Part shown: positions 16,004 to 23,321 of the stretch, one piece after another
Layout: the number at the start of each line of letters is the position of its first letter
Numbering within the stretch: position 1 is the stretch's first letter
Assembly: GCA_002449395.1 (NCBI GenBank)
Contig: DKDP01000020.1
Coordinates: 460-25,945, forward strand
Reading direction: 5' to 3'
Length of the DNA stretch: 25,486 nt
DNA from: Ruminococcaceae bacterium UBA6845
GTDB taxonomy: Bacteria; Bacillota; Clostridia; Oscillospirales; Acutalibacteraceae
Position numbers and translations under genes: made by a program
The notes under the pieces: generated by a model
Seen by the model: only the letters and a program-made list of their open reading frames with translations
Databases searched by the model: none
Told to the model about the DNA's origin: nothing

Positions 16004-16035
16004 TTTATACCGCCCGAACCTTAGTTTAAACATAG
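16004..16035 (-). promoter_or_regulatory. Tandem 11-bp operator and -10 box of the two-component operon
   Basis: On the minus strand CTATGTTTAAA (16025-16035) abuts CTAAGGTTCGG (16014-16024). After exactly four bases comes the -10-like TATAAA (16004-16009). Spacing and the downstream half-site match 13478-13509. Confidence 0.6.
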
Positions 16036-16075
16036 AATATAAACCGATTATAATACAAAATATCGTCCTATGCAA

Positions 16076-16111
16076 GGAAAAACGCCTCGCTGTCCTAAGA
16101 CGGCGAAGCGT
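16076..16111 (-). terminator. Rho-independent terminator of mgtE
   Basis: On the minus strand ACGCTTCGC (16103-16111) pairs with GCGAGGCGT (16082-16090), a 9-bp stem with one wobble and a short inner helix. It is followed by TTTTTCC. It lies 11 bp after the stop codon. Confidence 0.82.
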
Positions 16112-16122
16112 AATTTTTTATT

Positions 16123-17505
16123 TTATGCTCCCACCAACAGTCCGCTGTTGATGAAGAGGGTTGCAAATCCGAAGTAGATAAGCAATGTGAGCGCATCGAC
16201 GATTGTTGTGATCATCGGTCCTGCCATCAGCGCAGGGTCGAGGTGTAAAACCTTTGCAAAAATCGGCAATACACATCCTATAACCTTGGCGACGATTACG
16301 GCGCAAATCATTGCAAGACATACGACGATGAACGTGTTGCTTGAAATGTCGTTATGCGTGACGAGCTTGATAATCCACATTCTCGCATAGTTGACGACAG
16401 CAAGGGTAAGTCCGCAGAGAACCGCAACACGGATCTCTTTCCAGATTATTTTGAAGAAATCCTTGATATGAATATCGCCGAGGGCAAGTCCACGGATAAC
16501 AAGGGTTGAAACCTGGTTGCCGCAGTTTCCGCCGGTATCCATAAGCATCGGGATTGATGCGGTAAGTCCTGCGATCATTGACAGCTTGTCCTCAAAGCCC
16601 TCGATAATCTGACCGGTAAAGGTTGCGGAAACCATAAGTATGAGAAGCCATACGATTCGGTTTTTATAAAGGGTAAAAATTCCTGTTTTCAGGTATGAGT
16701 CCTCGGAGGGCAACAGCAAAGCCATCTTTTCAAAGTCCTCTGTGTTCTCATCCTCGATGACGTCGACGATATCATCAATTGTGATGATACCGACAAGTCT
16801 TTCTTCCTTATCGACAACGGGAATTGAAAGCAGATCGTATTTCTTTGCGATCGCGGCGACCTCTTCCTGGTCGTCCATCGTGTTAACAAAAATGAGCTGC
16901 TCGTCATCCTCCATAATATCCTTGACGATCTGATCCTCGGGAGCAACAATGAGCTTGCGGAGAGGTACGGTTCCGACGAGCTTGCGCTTTTCGTCCATAC
17001 AGTAGCAGGTGTAGATCGTCTCCTTATCGAGAGCGGTCTTTCGGATCATCTCAATCGCCTGCTTAACGGTATAGGTCTCGGGGAACGAAACCATCTCAAT
17101 TGTCATAATGCTTCCCGCAGAATTTTCGGGATACTGAAGAAATTTGTTGATGAGCTTTCTTGTGTCGGGCTTCGTATGCGCAAGCACACGGGTTACAACA
17201 TTGGCGGGTACCTCTTCAAGAAAGTCAACCGCATCATCGAGGAACATATCCTCCATAAGAAATTCAAGCTCGGAATTTGTGATTGCGTCAACGATATTGC
17301 TCTGAATATCGCTCGGCAAATAAGAAAAAGCATCAGCCGACGACGTCTTGGGCAACAAGCGGAAAAGGCGAACCTGGTTTTCCGGCTCCATCTCCTCAAT
17401 CAAGGCGGCAATATCAACGATATTCATTTCGCTGAGCATTTCCTTGATCGCCGAGAACTTGTTGTTGGCAAGCATCTTGCTGATGATTTCAACCATAGTG
17501 TCCAA
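16123..17505 (-). CDS. mgtE: Magnesium transporter MgtE
   Basis: 460 aa, the usual length. The probable start is TTG 17505, with AAGGGG 9 nt upstream; the next ATG, three codons on, is spaced too far from it. Residues 1-130 form the Mg-sensing N domain. Two CBS domains follow (about 135-260, with SAGSIMTIEMVSF and LLSIPVVDKEERLVGIITIDDIVDVI). The five-helix pore domain (about 283-460) carries LMDTGGNCGNQVSTLVIRGLALG and GPMITTIVDALTLLIYF, whose Asp is the known Mg-selectivity residue. It is a membrane channel gated by cytosolic Mg2+. It is transcribed alone, with a leader of about 200 nt and its own terminator. Confidence 0.96.
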   Translation of the reverse strand: MDTMVEIISKMLANNKFSAIKEMLSEMNIVDIAALIEEMEPENQVRLFRLLPKTSSADAFSYLPSDIQSNIVDAITNSELEFLMEDMFLDDAVDFLEEVPANVVTRVLAHTKPDTRKLINKFLQYPENSAGSIMTIEMVSFPETYTVKQAIEMIRKTALDKETIYTCYCMDEKRKLVGTVPLRKLIVAPEDQIVKDIMEDDEQLIFVNTMDDQEEVAAIAKKYDLLSIPVVDKEERLVGIITIDDIVDVIEDENTEDFEKMALLLPSEDSYLKTGIFTLYKNRIVWLLILMVSATFTGQIIEGFEDKLSMIAGLTASIPMLMDTGGNCGNQVSTLVIRGLALGDIHIKDFFKIIWKEIRVAVLCGLTLAVVNYARMWIIKLVTHNDISSNTFIVVCLAMICAVIVAKVIGCVLPIFAKVLHLDPALMAGPMITTIVDALTLLIYFGFATLFINSGLLVGA

Positions 17506-17703
17506 TTTTAAGCGCCCCTTTCAGCACGGCACAAAGCCACGCCGCAGGCGCAATATCAGCTCCGATCTCGTGAGCGGACGTCTGCAACGGTGATTATGCT
17601 GTGCAAATTATTGAATTTGTTCAAGTTTCGTTGCCCGTAGCTACTGTCACTACTCACTGAAATCTCACCTCACATTGTATTTTGGCAATTCCATTGAATT
17701 GAT
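17506..17703 (-). promoter_or_regulatory. Long structured 5' leader of mgtE, candidate riboregulator
   Basis: The transcript predicted from the promoter at 17710-17738 has about 198 nt before the TTG start and no coding frame. It contains CAATTC-AATG-GAATTG, then GCAACG paired with CGTTGC enclosing CAAATT-CAAU-AATTTG. A late GCGCC/GGCGC helix overlaps the AAGGGGCG ribosome site, so the site could be hidden. mgtE genes often carry an M-box (ykoK) leader, but I cannot match the M-box hallmarks here (AGGTGAGGCTCC, GCTAAAGCTC). The only resemblance is AGGTGAG near 17672. Either a diverged M-box or another element is possible. Confidence 0.5.
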
Positions 17704-17709
17704 ATAATT

Positions 17710-17738
17710 ATTTTAACCCCCGAAGGGGGTGTTGTCAA
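17710..17738 (-). promoter_or_regulatory. mgtE promoter with a C/G-tract dyad in the spacer
   Basis: On the minus strand TTGACA (17733-17738) and TAAAAT (17710-17715) are 17 bp apart. The spacer contains the perfect dyad ACCCCC-TTC-GGGGGT (17716-17730). The dyad could act as an operator, or as the terminator hairpin of the glycan operon that ends at 17766. Confidence 0.6.
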
Positions 17739-17765
17739 TAGAATCATTAATTTTTTTATGAGAAG

Positions 17766-18734
17766 CTATATTTTTCCTTTCAAATCTTTGTATATAGCTC
17801 TAAATACATATGGTGCAAAAGCAATAAGTAATATAGATATTTTAAAATGCAATTCGACATACTTCTCACTTATTATGCTGATGATATGTTTCATTAAAAA
17901 TTTTCTTATATACTTTACTACTTCATCGTCATAATTCGAATTTCGCACCATCGCTACATAAATGGCAGAAAATTCTACGCTAAGATAGTCTGCCATCTCA
18001 TTATTTTCCCCGGATATATCCGGGTTGTTTTTATATTTTTCAAAAAGTTCTTTATATGTATTAAAGGCTTTTTTATATGCTAAATTATATCCACTTTTGC
18101 TCATACTGTTTTCATGAAGCATATAGTGATAAAACGGTGATGTTGAAACACAAAGCCGTTGCGTTCTTTCAAGGCATGGCAAAATGGTTGTATAATCTTC
18201 TCCCAAAAAATTCCCGGTTGGAAAGTCAAATTGTTTTAAAAAAGAAGAGAGAAAAATTTTATTGCACATAAACGGATATATTCCACTTCTCTTATGTAAA
18301 CGATTTATCGCCTCGATTCCATTCATGCAATATCCGTTTTCTATATGTTGATTGGATATTTTTGTACCATTCTCAGAATCAAAAAAAAGTCCACATACTG
18401 CAATTTCGGCATCATTTTTTTCTGCTAAATTGCAAAGTTTCTTCATCATATCTTTTTCGACCCAATCGTCCGAATCGACAAAGCTCACCCACTTTGTTGT
18501 TACCATTTGCAAACCCGCTTTACGGGTTTGCGGTAGACCGATATTATTATGTGAAAGAACTTCTATGTTCGAGTATTTTGCGGCATATTGATCGGCAATA
18601 TTTAAAGTTCCATCCTTGCTTCCATCATTGACAATTAGAATGCGAACTTCTTCAGTTTGATTAATCAAGCTATCTATACATCTTTTTATTGTTTTTTCAC
18701 TATTATAGCACGGTACAATTACTGTTAAGTCCAT
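17766..18734 (-). CDS. Family 2 glycosyltransferase
   Basis: 322 aa from ATG 18734, chosen because GGTGA lies 5 nt upstream; an in-frame GTG at 18746 has no site. GT-A motifs: LTVIVPCYNSEKTIKRCIDSL, IVNDGSKDGT, FVDSDDWV (the DXD) and LGEDYTTILPCLE (the ED region). A basic C-terminal hydrophobic segment (ISILLIAFAPYVFRAIYKDLKGK) may anchor it to the membrane. It is the last gene of a flippase, pyruvyl transferase and glycosyltransferase cluster, 14 bp after the previous stop. The cluster is visibly more AT-rich than its surroundings. Sugar specificity is unknown. Confidence 0.88.
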   Translation of the reverse strand: MDLTVIVPCYNSEKTIKRCIDSLINQTEEVRILIVNDGSKDGTLNIADQYAAKYSNIEVLSHNNIGLPQTRKAGLQMVTTKWVSFVDSDDWVEKDMMKKLCNLAEKNDAEIAVCGLFFDSENGTKISNQHIENGYCMNGIEAINRLHKRSGIYPFMCNKIFLSSFLKQFDFPTGNFLGEDYTTILPCLERTQRLCVSTSPFYHYMLHENSMSKSGYNLAYKKAFNTYKELFEKYKNNPDISGENNEMADYLSVEFSAIYVAMVRNSNYDDEVVKYIRKFLMKHIISIISEKYVELHFKISILLIAFAPYVFRAIYKDLKGKI

Positions 18735-18748
18735 TCTGTTCACCACTG

Positions 18749-19795
18749 TTATTTTATATATTCACAAAAAATCCGTTCATATTTGCTTAATAGCCCATTA
18801 GAAAGTATCTTATATTTGTCTCTATTGCTTTTTTTATCTGAGAAAACTAAAACTTCTTGCAAAGCAGATTCAATTTGATCGGAAGAATCAATAACTTTTA
18901 TGTAATTTAATTTGCTGAGCCATTCTTGCCAAACTCCGCTCACCTTTCGGCTTTTATTATCAAAAACAACACATGGAACGCCTGATATTGCGCTAAATAC
19001 CATTCCATGAAGCCTATCAGTAATAACAACCGAAGCAAAGCAATATTCTCTGAACTTTTTTTTCAAGAAATATTTTCGGCTCCACGCTGGAATTTCACAG
19101 TGCTTTTTTGCCATAAGTATATTATGCAGAGGTAAATTAACTGTTTTTAATGCTTTTTCTATTTTTTTTCGATCAAACTCATTTATAATACGCTCTTCAT
19201 CGTCTCTCAAACATAGCGCAGCATATTTATTAATTATCGGCCAATTACGATAATCAGTCCTATATAACAATCCAAAATCAGGAGCAAGCCGTGAATTTAT
19301 TCCCAGCATATTCAATGTTTCCATTGTTCTTGTGTCCCTTGAAAAAAAGATGCATTTTCCATGGGTTTGGACTTTATTTTTAAATACAAGAGCTTCCTTT
19401 GACCCTATATTTTTAAAATATGCTGTTTGTGGCGCAAAAACAATCGTATTTTGGGGAAATTTATCAATTATTTTTTCTACAATATTGTGGCTTTCCGGCC
19501 AAAGATCTCCAATATATCCGCCACCGGTAACCCATAGAATATCGTCTTTTTTTAACGATCTGCAAACTTTTTTGTCCCATAAATCAAAAAAAGTATAATT
19601 AACATCCAGAGGCAAAGAATTAAGTTTTTTTTTGAAAAAATCAAGTTCTGACTGTGCAATGAGGTGATCACCGTAATTCAGATACTGTGGTGAAATCATA
19701 AGAACAGTCCTTGGATGTTCACATTCTATTCTCATTCTGAGAGGAATATTAACTACTGCCTCAATCAATTTTTTTATTGTCAAAAAAGTTTCCAT
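18749..19795 (-). CDS. Polysaccharide pyruvyl transferase family protein
   Basis: 348 aa from ATG 19795, which has AGGAGA about 6 nt upstream; a longer start at 19813 lacks a site. Family signatures: ISPQYLNYGDHLIAQSELDF (NxGD near the N-terminus), ILWVTGGGYIGDLWP (GGG loop) and VITDRLHGMVFSAISGVPCVVFD (DRLHG, diagnostic of the family). The family transfers pyruvate from phosphoenolpyruvate to sugars as ketals (CsaB, EpsO) or has related roles in polysaccharide synthesis. It overlaps the end of the flippase gene by 35 bp, which implies coupled translation. It presumably modifies the glycan exported by that flippase. Confidence 0.87.
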   Translation of the reverse strand: METFLTIKKLIEAVVNIPLRMRIECEHPRTVLMISPQYLNYGDHLIAQSELDFFKKKLNSLPLDVNYTFFDLWDKKVCRSLKKDDILWVTGGGYIGDLWPESHNIVEKIIDKFPQNTIVFAPQTAYFKNIGSKEALVFKNKVQTHGKCIFFSRDTRTMETLNMLGINSRLAPDFGLLYRTDYRNWPIINKYAALCLRDDEERIINEFDRKKIEKALKTVNLPLHNILMAKKHCEIPAWSRKYFLKKKFREYCFASVVITDRLHGMVFSAISGVPCVVFDNKSRKVSGVWQEWLSKLNYIKVIDSSDQIESALQEVLVFSDKKSNRDKYKILSNGLLSKYERIFCEYIK

Positions 19796-21035
19796 ATTTG
19801 TTCTCCTTCTCAATTCTCTTGAGACTTGTATAGCACAGTATTACTGCCAAACCAAAACGGAATACATTTGAAACAAGAAGCCCTGCTGCATATCCCCATA
19901 TTCCGTAGAAATAAGTTGCCGGTATTGTTGCAATACAGAAAACTATTGTATATATAATATTGATTCTTGTTTGTATTCTTTCCTTTGCATATCTTAAAAG
20001 AATTGTCGTAAAGATTCCACTCACAAAATAAAAAATCTGTGCAGCATTTGCTATAATAAAAAACGGTGATGCTTCACCATAATCTGCAGGGTAAAATAGC
20101 TTTGTATATACAATTGATCCAATGTAACATAAACCGATCGCTGCGATGGAACCAACACACGAAACAAAAAATATTTTTTTGAAAGCACGTGTTTCTATTG
20201 AATTCTTTTTTTTCACAAGGTAACCGATTATAACGCTGTTAAATGAGCTGGTGACTAAAGAAATCATTTTACCGACTGCTGATGCGATATAATAAGTGGT
20301 AACTGTACTGCTCTCGCAAAAAGCCTGTAAAAAGATTCTATCCGAATTAAAAATAACATTAATAAGCAGTTGAGCCGATATAAGATAACCCGCCGATTTC
20401 CAAAGCAGTGTTACAGCGCTACGATCTCCGCCATTACTCTTTTTAAATATAGAGCCTTTAAAGAAAACAAAAAGGAAACCTGCTGTTTCTCCTATGAGCA
20501 AAGATAGCATCCAGTATCCTGTTATTTTTGCAGGAATCAGTCCCACAAGATACCCGCCGCTTATAATGATATAGTATAACAATAATCCCTTATAATTGGT
20601 ATGCAATCTATACTCAACTTCTGAATAATATCTTACAATTGTCATACACATCAAGAGCCAATAAAGGAAAAGAGAAACCGGCAATACAGGCTCTTTCAGT
20701 ACAAGGAATACAGCTACACTTAAAGGAATTGCCATTAATATTATTATAAGAAGTGATAAATTGTATGGCCGATTTTCGCTTCCTTTTCCCTTTGCTTTTG
20801 CAACCAACCGTGCATTGTTAAGAGCCGATCCAAACGAAATAGCTACTATATTTATAATGCCGAGCATACTCAGGATTCGTCCGTATCCGTCGGCGCCGAA
20901 CATATTTCTCATAAACGGATAAACAACGAACTGGGCAATTCCGTTCATCGCAACAAGTCCGATCATCGTCCAAATCGAGTCCATTGCAAAGCCGCTTAAA
21001 TGTTTGTTTTTTGAAATCAGTTGTTTGAGATTCAT
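19761..21035 (-). CDS. Polysaccharide flippase (MOP superfamily, Wzx-like)
   Basis: 424 aa, ATG start with GGAGGTG 4-5 nt upstream. The whole length is hydrophobic helices, about 12, as in oligosaccharide flippases. It starts SGFAMDSIWTMIGLVAMNGIAQFVVYPFMRNMFGADGYG and ends with helix and basic tail (LAVILCYTSLKRIEKENKYG). It would move undecaprenyl-linked glycans across the membrane. It is the first gene of the three-gene glycan operon. The first 200 bp are richer in GC than the rest, which may mark a recombination joint. No polymerase or priming transferase is present nearby, so the pathway must be completed elsewhere. Confidence 0.85.
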   Translation of the reverse strand: MNLKQLISKNKHLSGFAMDSIWTMIGLVAMNGIAQFVVYPFMRNMFGADGYGRILSMLGIINIVAISFGSALNNARLVAKAKGKGSENRPYNLSLLIIILMAIPLSVAVFLVLKEPVLPVSLFLYWLLMCMTIVRYYSEVEYRLHTNYKGLLLYYIIISGGYLVGLIPAKITGYWMLSLLIGETAGFLFVFFKGSIFKKSNGGDRSAVTLLWKSAGYLISAQLLINVIFNSDRIFLQAFCESSTVTTYYIASAVGKMISLVTSSFNSVIIGYLVKKKNSIETRAFKKIFFVSCVGSIAAIGLCYIGSIVYTKLFYPADYGEASPFFIIANAAQIFYFVSGIFTTILLRYAKERIQTRINIIYTIVFCIATIPATYFYGIWGYAAGLLVSNVFRFGLAVILCYTSLKRIEKENKYGNFFDNKKID

Positions 21036-21064
21036 TCCGCACCTCCGTCGATTTCATAGATTTA

Positions 21065-21093
21065 ATTTTACCATACTCCTCCCGCAAAAACAA
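21065..21093 (-). promoter_or_regulatory. Probable promoter of the flippase operon
   Basis: On the minus strand TTGTTT (21088-21093) and TAAAAT (21065-21070) have a 17-bp spacer. The leader to ATG 21035 is about 23 nt. Confidence 0.55.
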
Positions 21094-21129
21094 TATAAAT
21101 TTTTATCTTTAAAAACGTTTATGCCGTTG

Positions 21130-21157
21130 TTGACTTTACGGTTAAATGTGATACAAT
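21130..21157 (+). promoter_or_regulatory. Promoter of the MurT-like operon
   Basis: TTGACT (21130-21135) and TACAAT (21152-21157) are 16 bp apart. AACGTT occurs twice just downstream (21161-21166 and 21176-21181). GGGAGGA precedes ATG 21204. Confidence 0.65.
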
Positions 21158-21203
21158 AATAACGTTAATTATTTGAACGTTTTATTTATTCGGGAGGATT
21201 AAA

Positions 21204-22571
21204 ATGCAAAAGTTGAAATTCATCTTCACTCTGCTTGTCGGCAAGGGACTTATGCTCTTTTCAAACATCTTTGCCAAGGGCAGAGGTACCAATATGCCCG
21301 GTGCAAAGGCAAACAGACTTATGCCCGATTTTATCGGTCATTTCACCGGAATTGACCCCGAAAAGGTTATTTTTATCACCGGTACGAACGGTAAGTCAAC
21401 AGCAAACAATATGATAGTTCACGCTCTCAGAGATTCGGGCAGAACAGTATGTTCAAACCTTGAGGGTGCAAATATGATCGGCGGTATTGCAACCGCTCTC
21501 ATCCGCAATTCAACGCTCACAGGCAAAATGAAAACGGAATTTTTCTCATTTGAGATCGACGAGCGTTCGCTTGCGGGAATCTATAAATACATCCCTGCGA
21601 AGAAAATATGCATAACCAATCTTCAAAAGGATCAGGTTCAGCGCAACGGCGAGCCGGACTACATTGTTCAGAAATTCCGCAAGGTTTTCAACAGCGATAT
21701 GACCTTCTTCCTCAACGACGGCGAGCCGAGATCAAAGTCATTCGAGGACTTTTCCGACAACATTTACTATTACGGTGTTGACAAGACCTGCTATTCTTTT
21801 GTCAAGGACAAGTTCTATGACGTTACAATGCCCTGCCCGAAGTGCAATGACAAAATCATTTTCGACTATTACAATGTTGACAATGTCGGCAAGTTCCACT
21901 GTGCTGGCTGCGACTTCTCGTCCGAGGACAGAGTTGATTTCTTTGCTCAGAACGTTGACTTTTCCGAGTGCAGCTTTGACTGCAACGGCTACCGCTTCAC
22001 CGTGACGAACAAAGAGCCGTTCTATATCTTCAACTATGCGCTTTGTATCGCTGTTTGCACAAAGCTCGGTATGACAAATGAGGAGCTTCAGAGGAGCTTC
22101 TCAAACTTCAAGAACATCAGCGGACGTATGGAAACGCTCAAGTATAAGACAAAGACTCTCAAATATATCAGAATCAAGCAGGAAAATCCCGAAACTCTCC
22201 AGACAGCGCTCGACTACATTGCAAAGGACGAGACTCCGAAAATTCTTCTTATGGGTCTTGAGGAGCTTAAGGACTTCGATCCCTACTATACGAACACATT
22301 CTACGCATTTGACGTTGACTTTGAGTCGCTTAAGAAGAACAATATCAAGCATTACATCTGCTTCTCCGAGGCTGTTGCATACGACACAGCTAATAGGATG
22401 ATCTATGCCGGAATTGATAAAAACGATATCTCCGTTCTTCCGAATGACAGCGACGAGGCAATCCTCAGTGAGCTTGACAAGTTCGACGTTGACAACGTTT
22501 ACCTTATCACGTGGCTCAAAAAATATCACGAGCTTGAAAAATCCACAAAGCAGTACGGAGGTAACGAATAA
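21204..22571 (+). CDS. MurT-like Mur ligase with an altered triad Asp
   Basis: 455 aa, ATG start after GGGAGGA. The order matches MurT, the ligase half of lipid II isoglutaminyl synthase: GKGRGTNMPG-type N-terminus, P-loop GTNGKST (60-66), EGANMIGGIATALI (87-100), FEIDER (116-121), NLQKDQ (139-144), and a Cys4 zinc ribbon (C211, C214, C233, C236). In S. aureus MurT the segment DGRDTSWIYDADFE supplies Asp349 to the glutaminase triad. Here the same place reads YTNTFYAFDVDFE, so that Asp is Asn364. The KNPAG loop reads QENPETL. MurT activates the D-Glu carboxylate of lipid II; this protein probably still activates a carboxylate with ATP, but the amine source is in doubt. It is followed by the GatD-like gene with a 1-bp overlap. 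Confidence 0.87.
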   Translation: MQKLKFIFTLLVGKGLMLFSNIFAKGRGTNMPGAKANRLMPDFIGHFTGIDPEKVIFITGTNGKSTANNMIVHALRDSGRTVCSNLEGANMIGGIATALIRNSTLTGKMKTEFFSFEIDERSLAGIYKYIPAKKICITNLQKDQVQRNGEPDYIVQKFRKVFNSDMTFFLNDGEPRSKSFEDFSDNIYYYGVDKTCYSFVKDKFYDVTMPCPKCNDKIIFDYYNVDNVGKFHCAGCDFSSEDRVDFFAQNVDFSECSFDCNGYRFTVTNKEPFYIFNYALCIAVCTKLGMTNEELQRSFSNFKNISGRMETLKYKTKTLKYIRIKQENPETLQTALDYIAKDETPKILLMGLEELKDFDPYYTNTFYAFDVDFESLKKNNIKHYICFSEAVAYDTANRMIYAGIDKNDISVLPNDSDEAILSELDKFDVDNVYLITWLKKYHELEKSTKQYGGNE

Positions 22572-23320
22572 TGAACACATTGAATATCACTTGGCTTTAT
22601 CCCGATCTGCTTAATCTCCACGGCGACAGAGGCAACCTTATGGCATTCGAGCGTGTCGGCAAGGAGATGGGACTTGATGTCAAAATCAACCGTATCGACA
22701 CCTTTTCCGAAGAGATCGACTTTGAAAATTCCGATATTATCTTTATGAACGCAGGCGAGATCAAAACCGCCGATGCGATCGTGAAGAACATCAAAAAATA
22801 CGGCGATGCAATCTATACTTTTGCCGAGAGCGGCAAGCCGATTATCGCAATCGGTACAACGGGTATGGTTCTTATAAAATCGACAAAAAGATGCGACGGC
22901 TCGGTCGTTGAGGGTCTCGGACTTCTTGACGCAACAGCAGTTGAGCGTAACGAAATCTACGGCGACGATCTTCAGTTTTCACTCTGCGAGGACAAGAATT
23001 TTGAAATTATGGCAGTTCAGATTCACCTTGTCGATTTCTTCCTCAACGATTCCTCAATTGCGCTCGGTAAGCTCATCTACGGCAAGGGCAACAACGATAA
23101 GGATCAGACGGAGGGCGCAAAATACAAGAATGTTATTTTCACGAACGCACTCGGTCCCGTATTTGTAAAAAATCCGTGGTACACGGAAAAGATAATCAAT
23201 GAGGCACTCAAGGCAAAGGGCTGTGAGCCGTGCAAGCCGCTTGACGAGTCTTTCTTTGAGATTGAGCGCAATTCATTCAAAACCGTAAGACGTTTCATAG
23301 ATCAAAAAACGGAGAGATAA
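22571..23320 (+). CDS. GatD-like protein lacking the glutaminase catalytic residues
   Basis: 249 aa, the usual length for GatD. Framework residues align well with S. aureus GatD: LYPDLLNLHGDRGNL, VEGLGLLD, YGKGNNDKDQTEG, YKN. The class I amidotransferase site is gone. The nucleophile motif ICGGYQFLG reads IGTTGMVLI (Gly95 for Cys94). The YLHGP histidine is NALGP (Leu194 for His189). The glutamine-contact Arg128 is Glu128. FIGGGSD reads FMNAGEI. The frame is open and uninterrupted, so this is not a decayed gene. A structural or regulatory partner of the MurT-like ligase, or one that binds another nucleophile, is the likely role. It overlaps the ligase gene by 1 bp. Confidence 0.87.
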   Translation: MNTLNITWLYPDLLNLHGDRGNLMAFERVGKEMGLDVKINRIDTFSEEIDFENSDIIFMNAGEIKTADAIVKNIKKYGDAIYTFAESGKPIIAIGTTGMVLIKSTKRCDGSVVEGLGLLDATAVERNEIYGDDLQFSLCEDKNFEIMAVQIHLVDFFLNDSSIALGKLIYGKGNNDKDQTEGAKYKNVIFTNALGPVFVKNPWYTEKIINEALKAKGCEPCKPLDESFFEIERNSFKTVRRFIDQKTER

Positions 23321-23321
23321 A

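Noticed and set aside
17506..17703. Straight call of an M-box riboswitch before mgtE
   Set aside because: Only AGGTGAG resembles the conserved 5' block; the matching 3' block GCTAAAGCTC and the central conserved loops were not found by eye.
22571..23320. GatD-like gene as a pseudogene
   Set aside because: No stops or frameshifts, normal length, conserved framework residues and tight overlap with its neighbours indicate a functional gene that has lost glutaminase residues, not decay.
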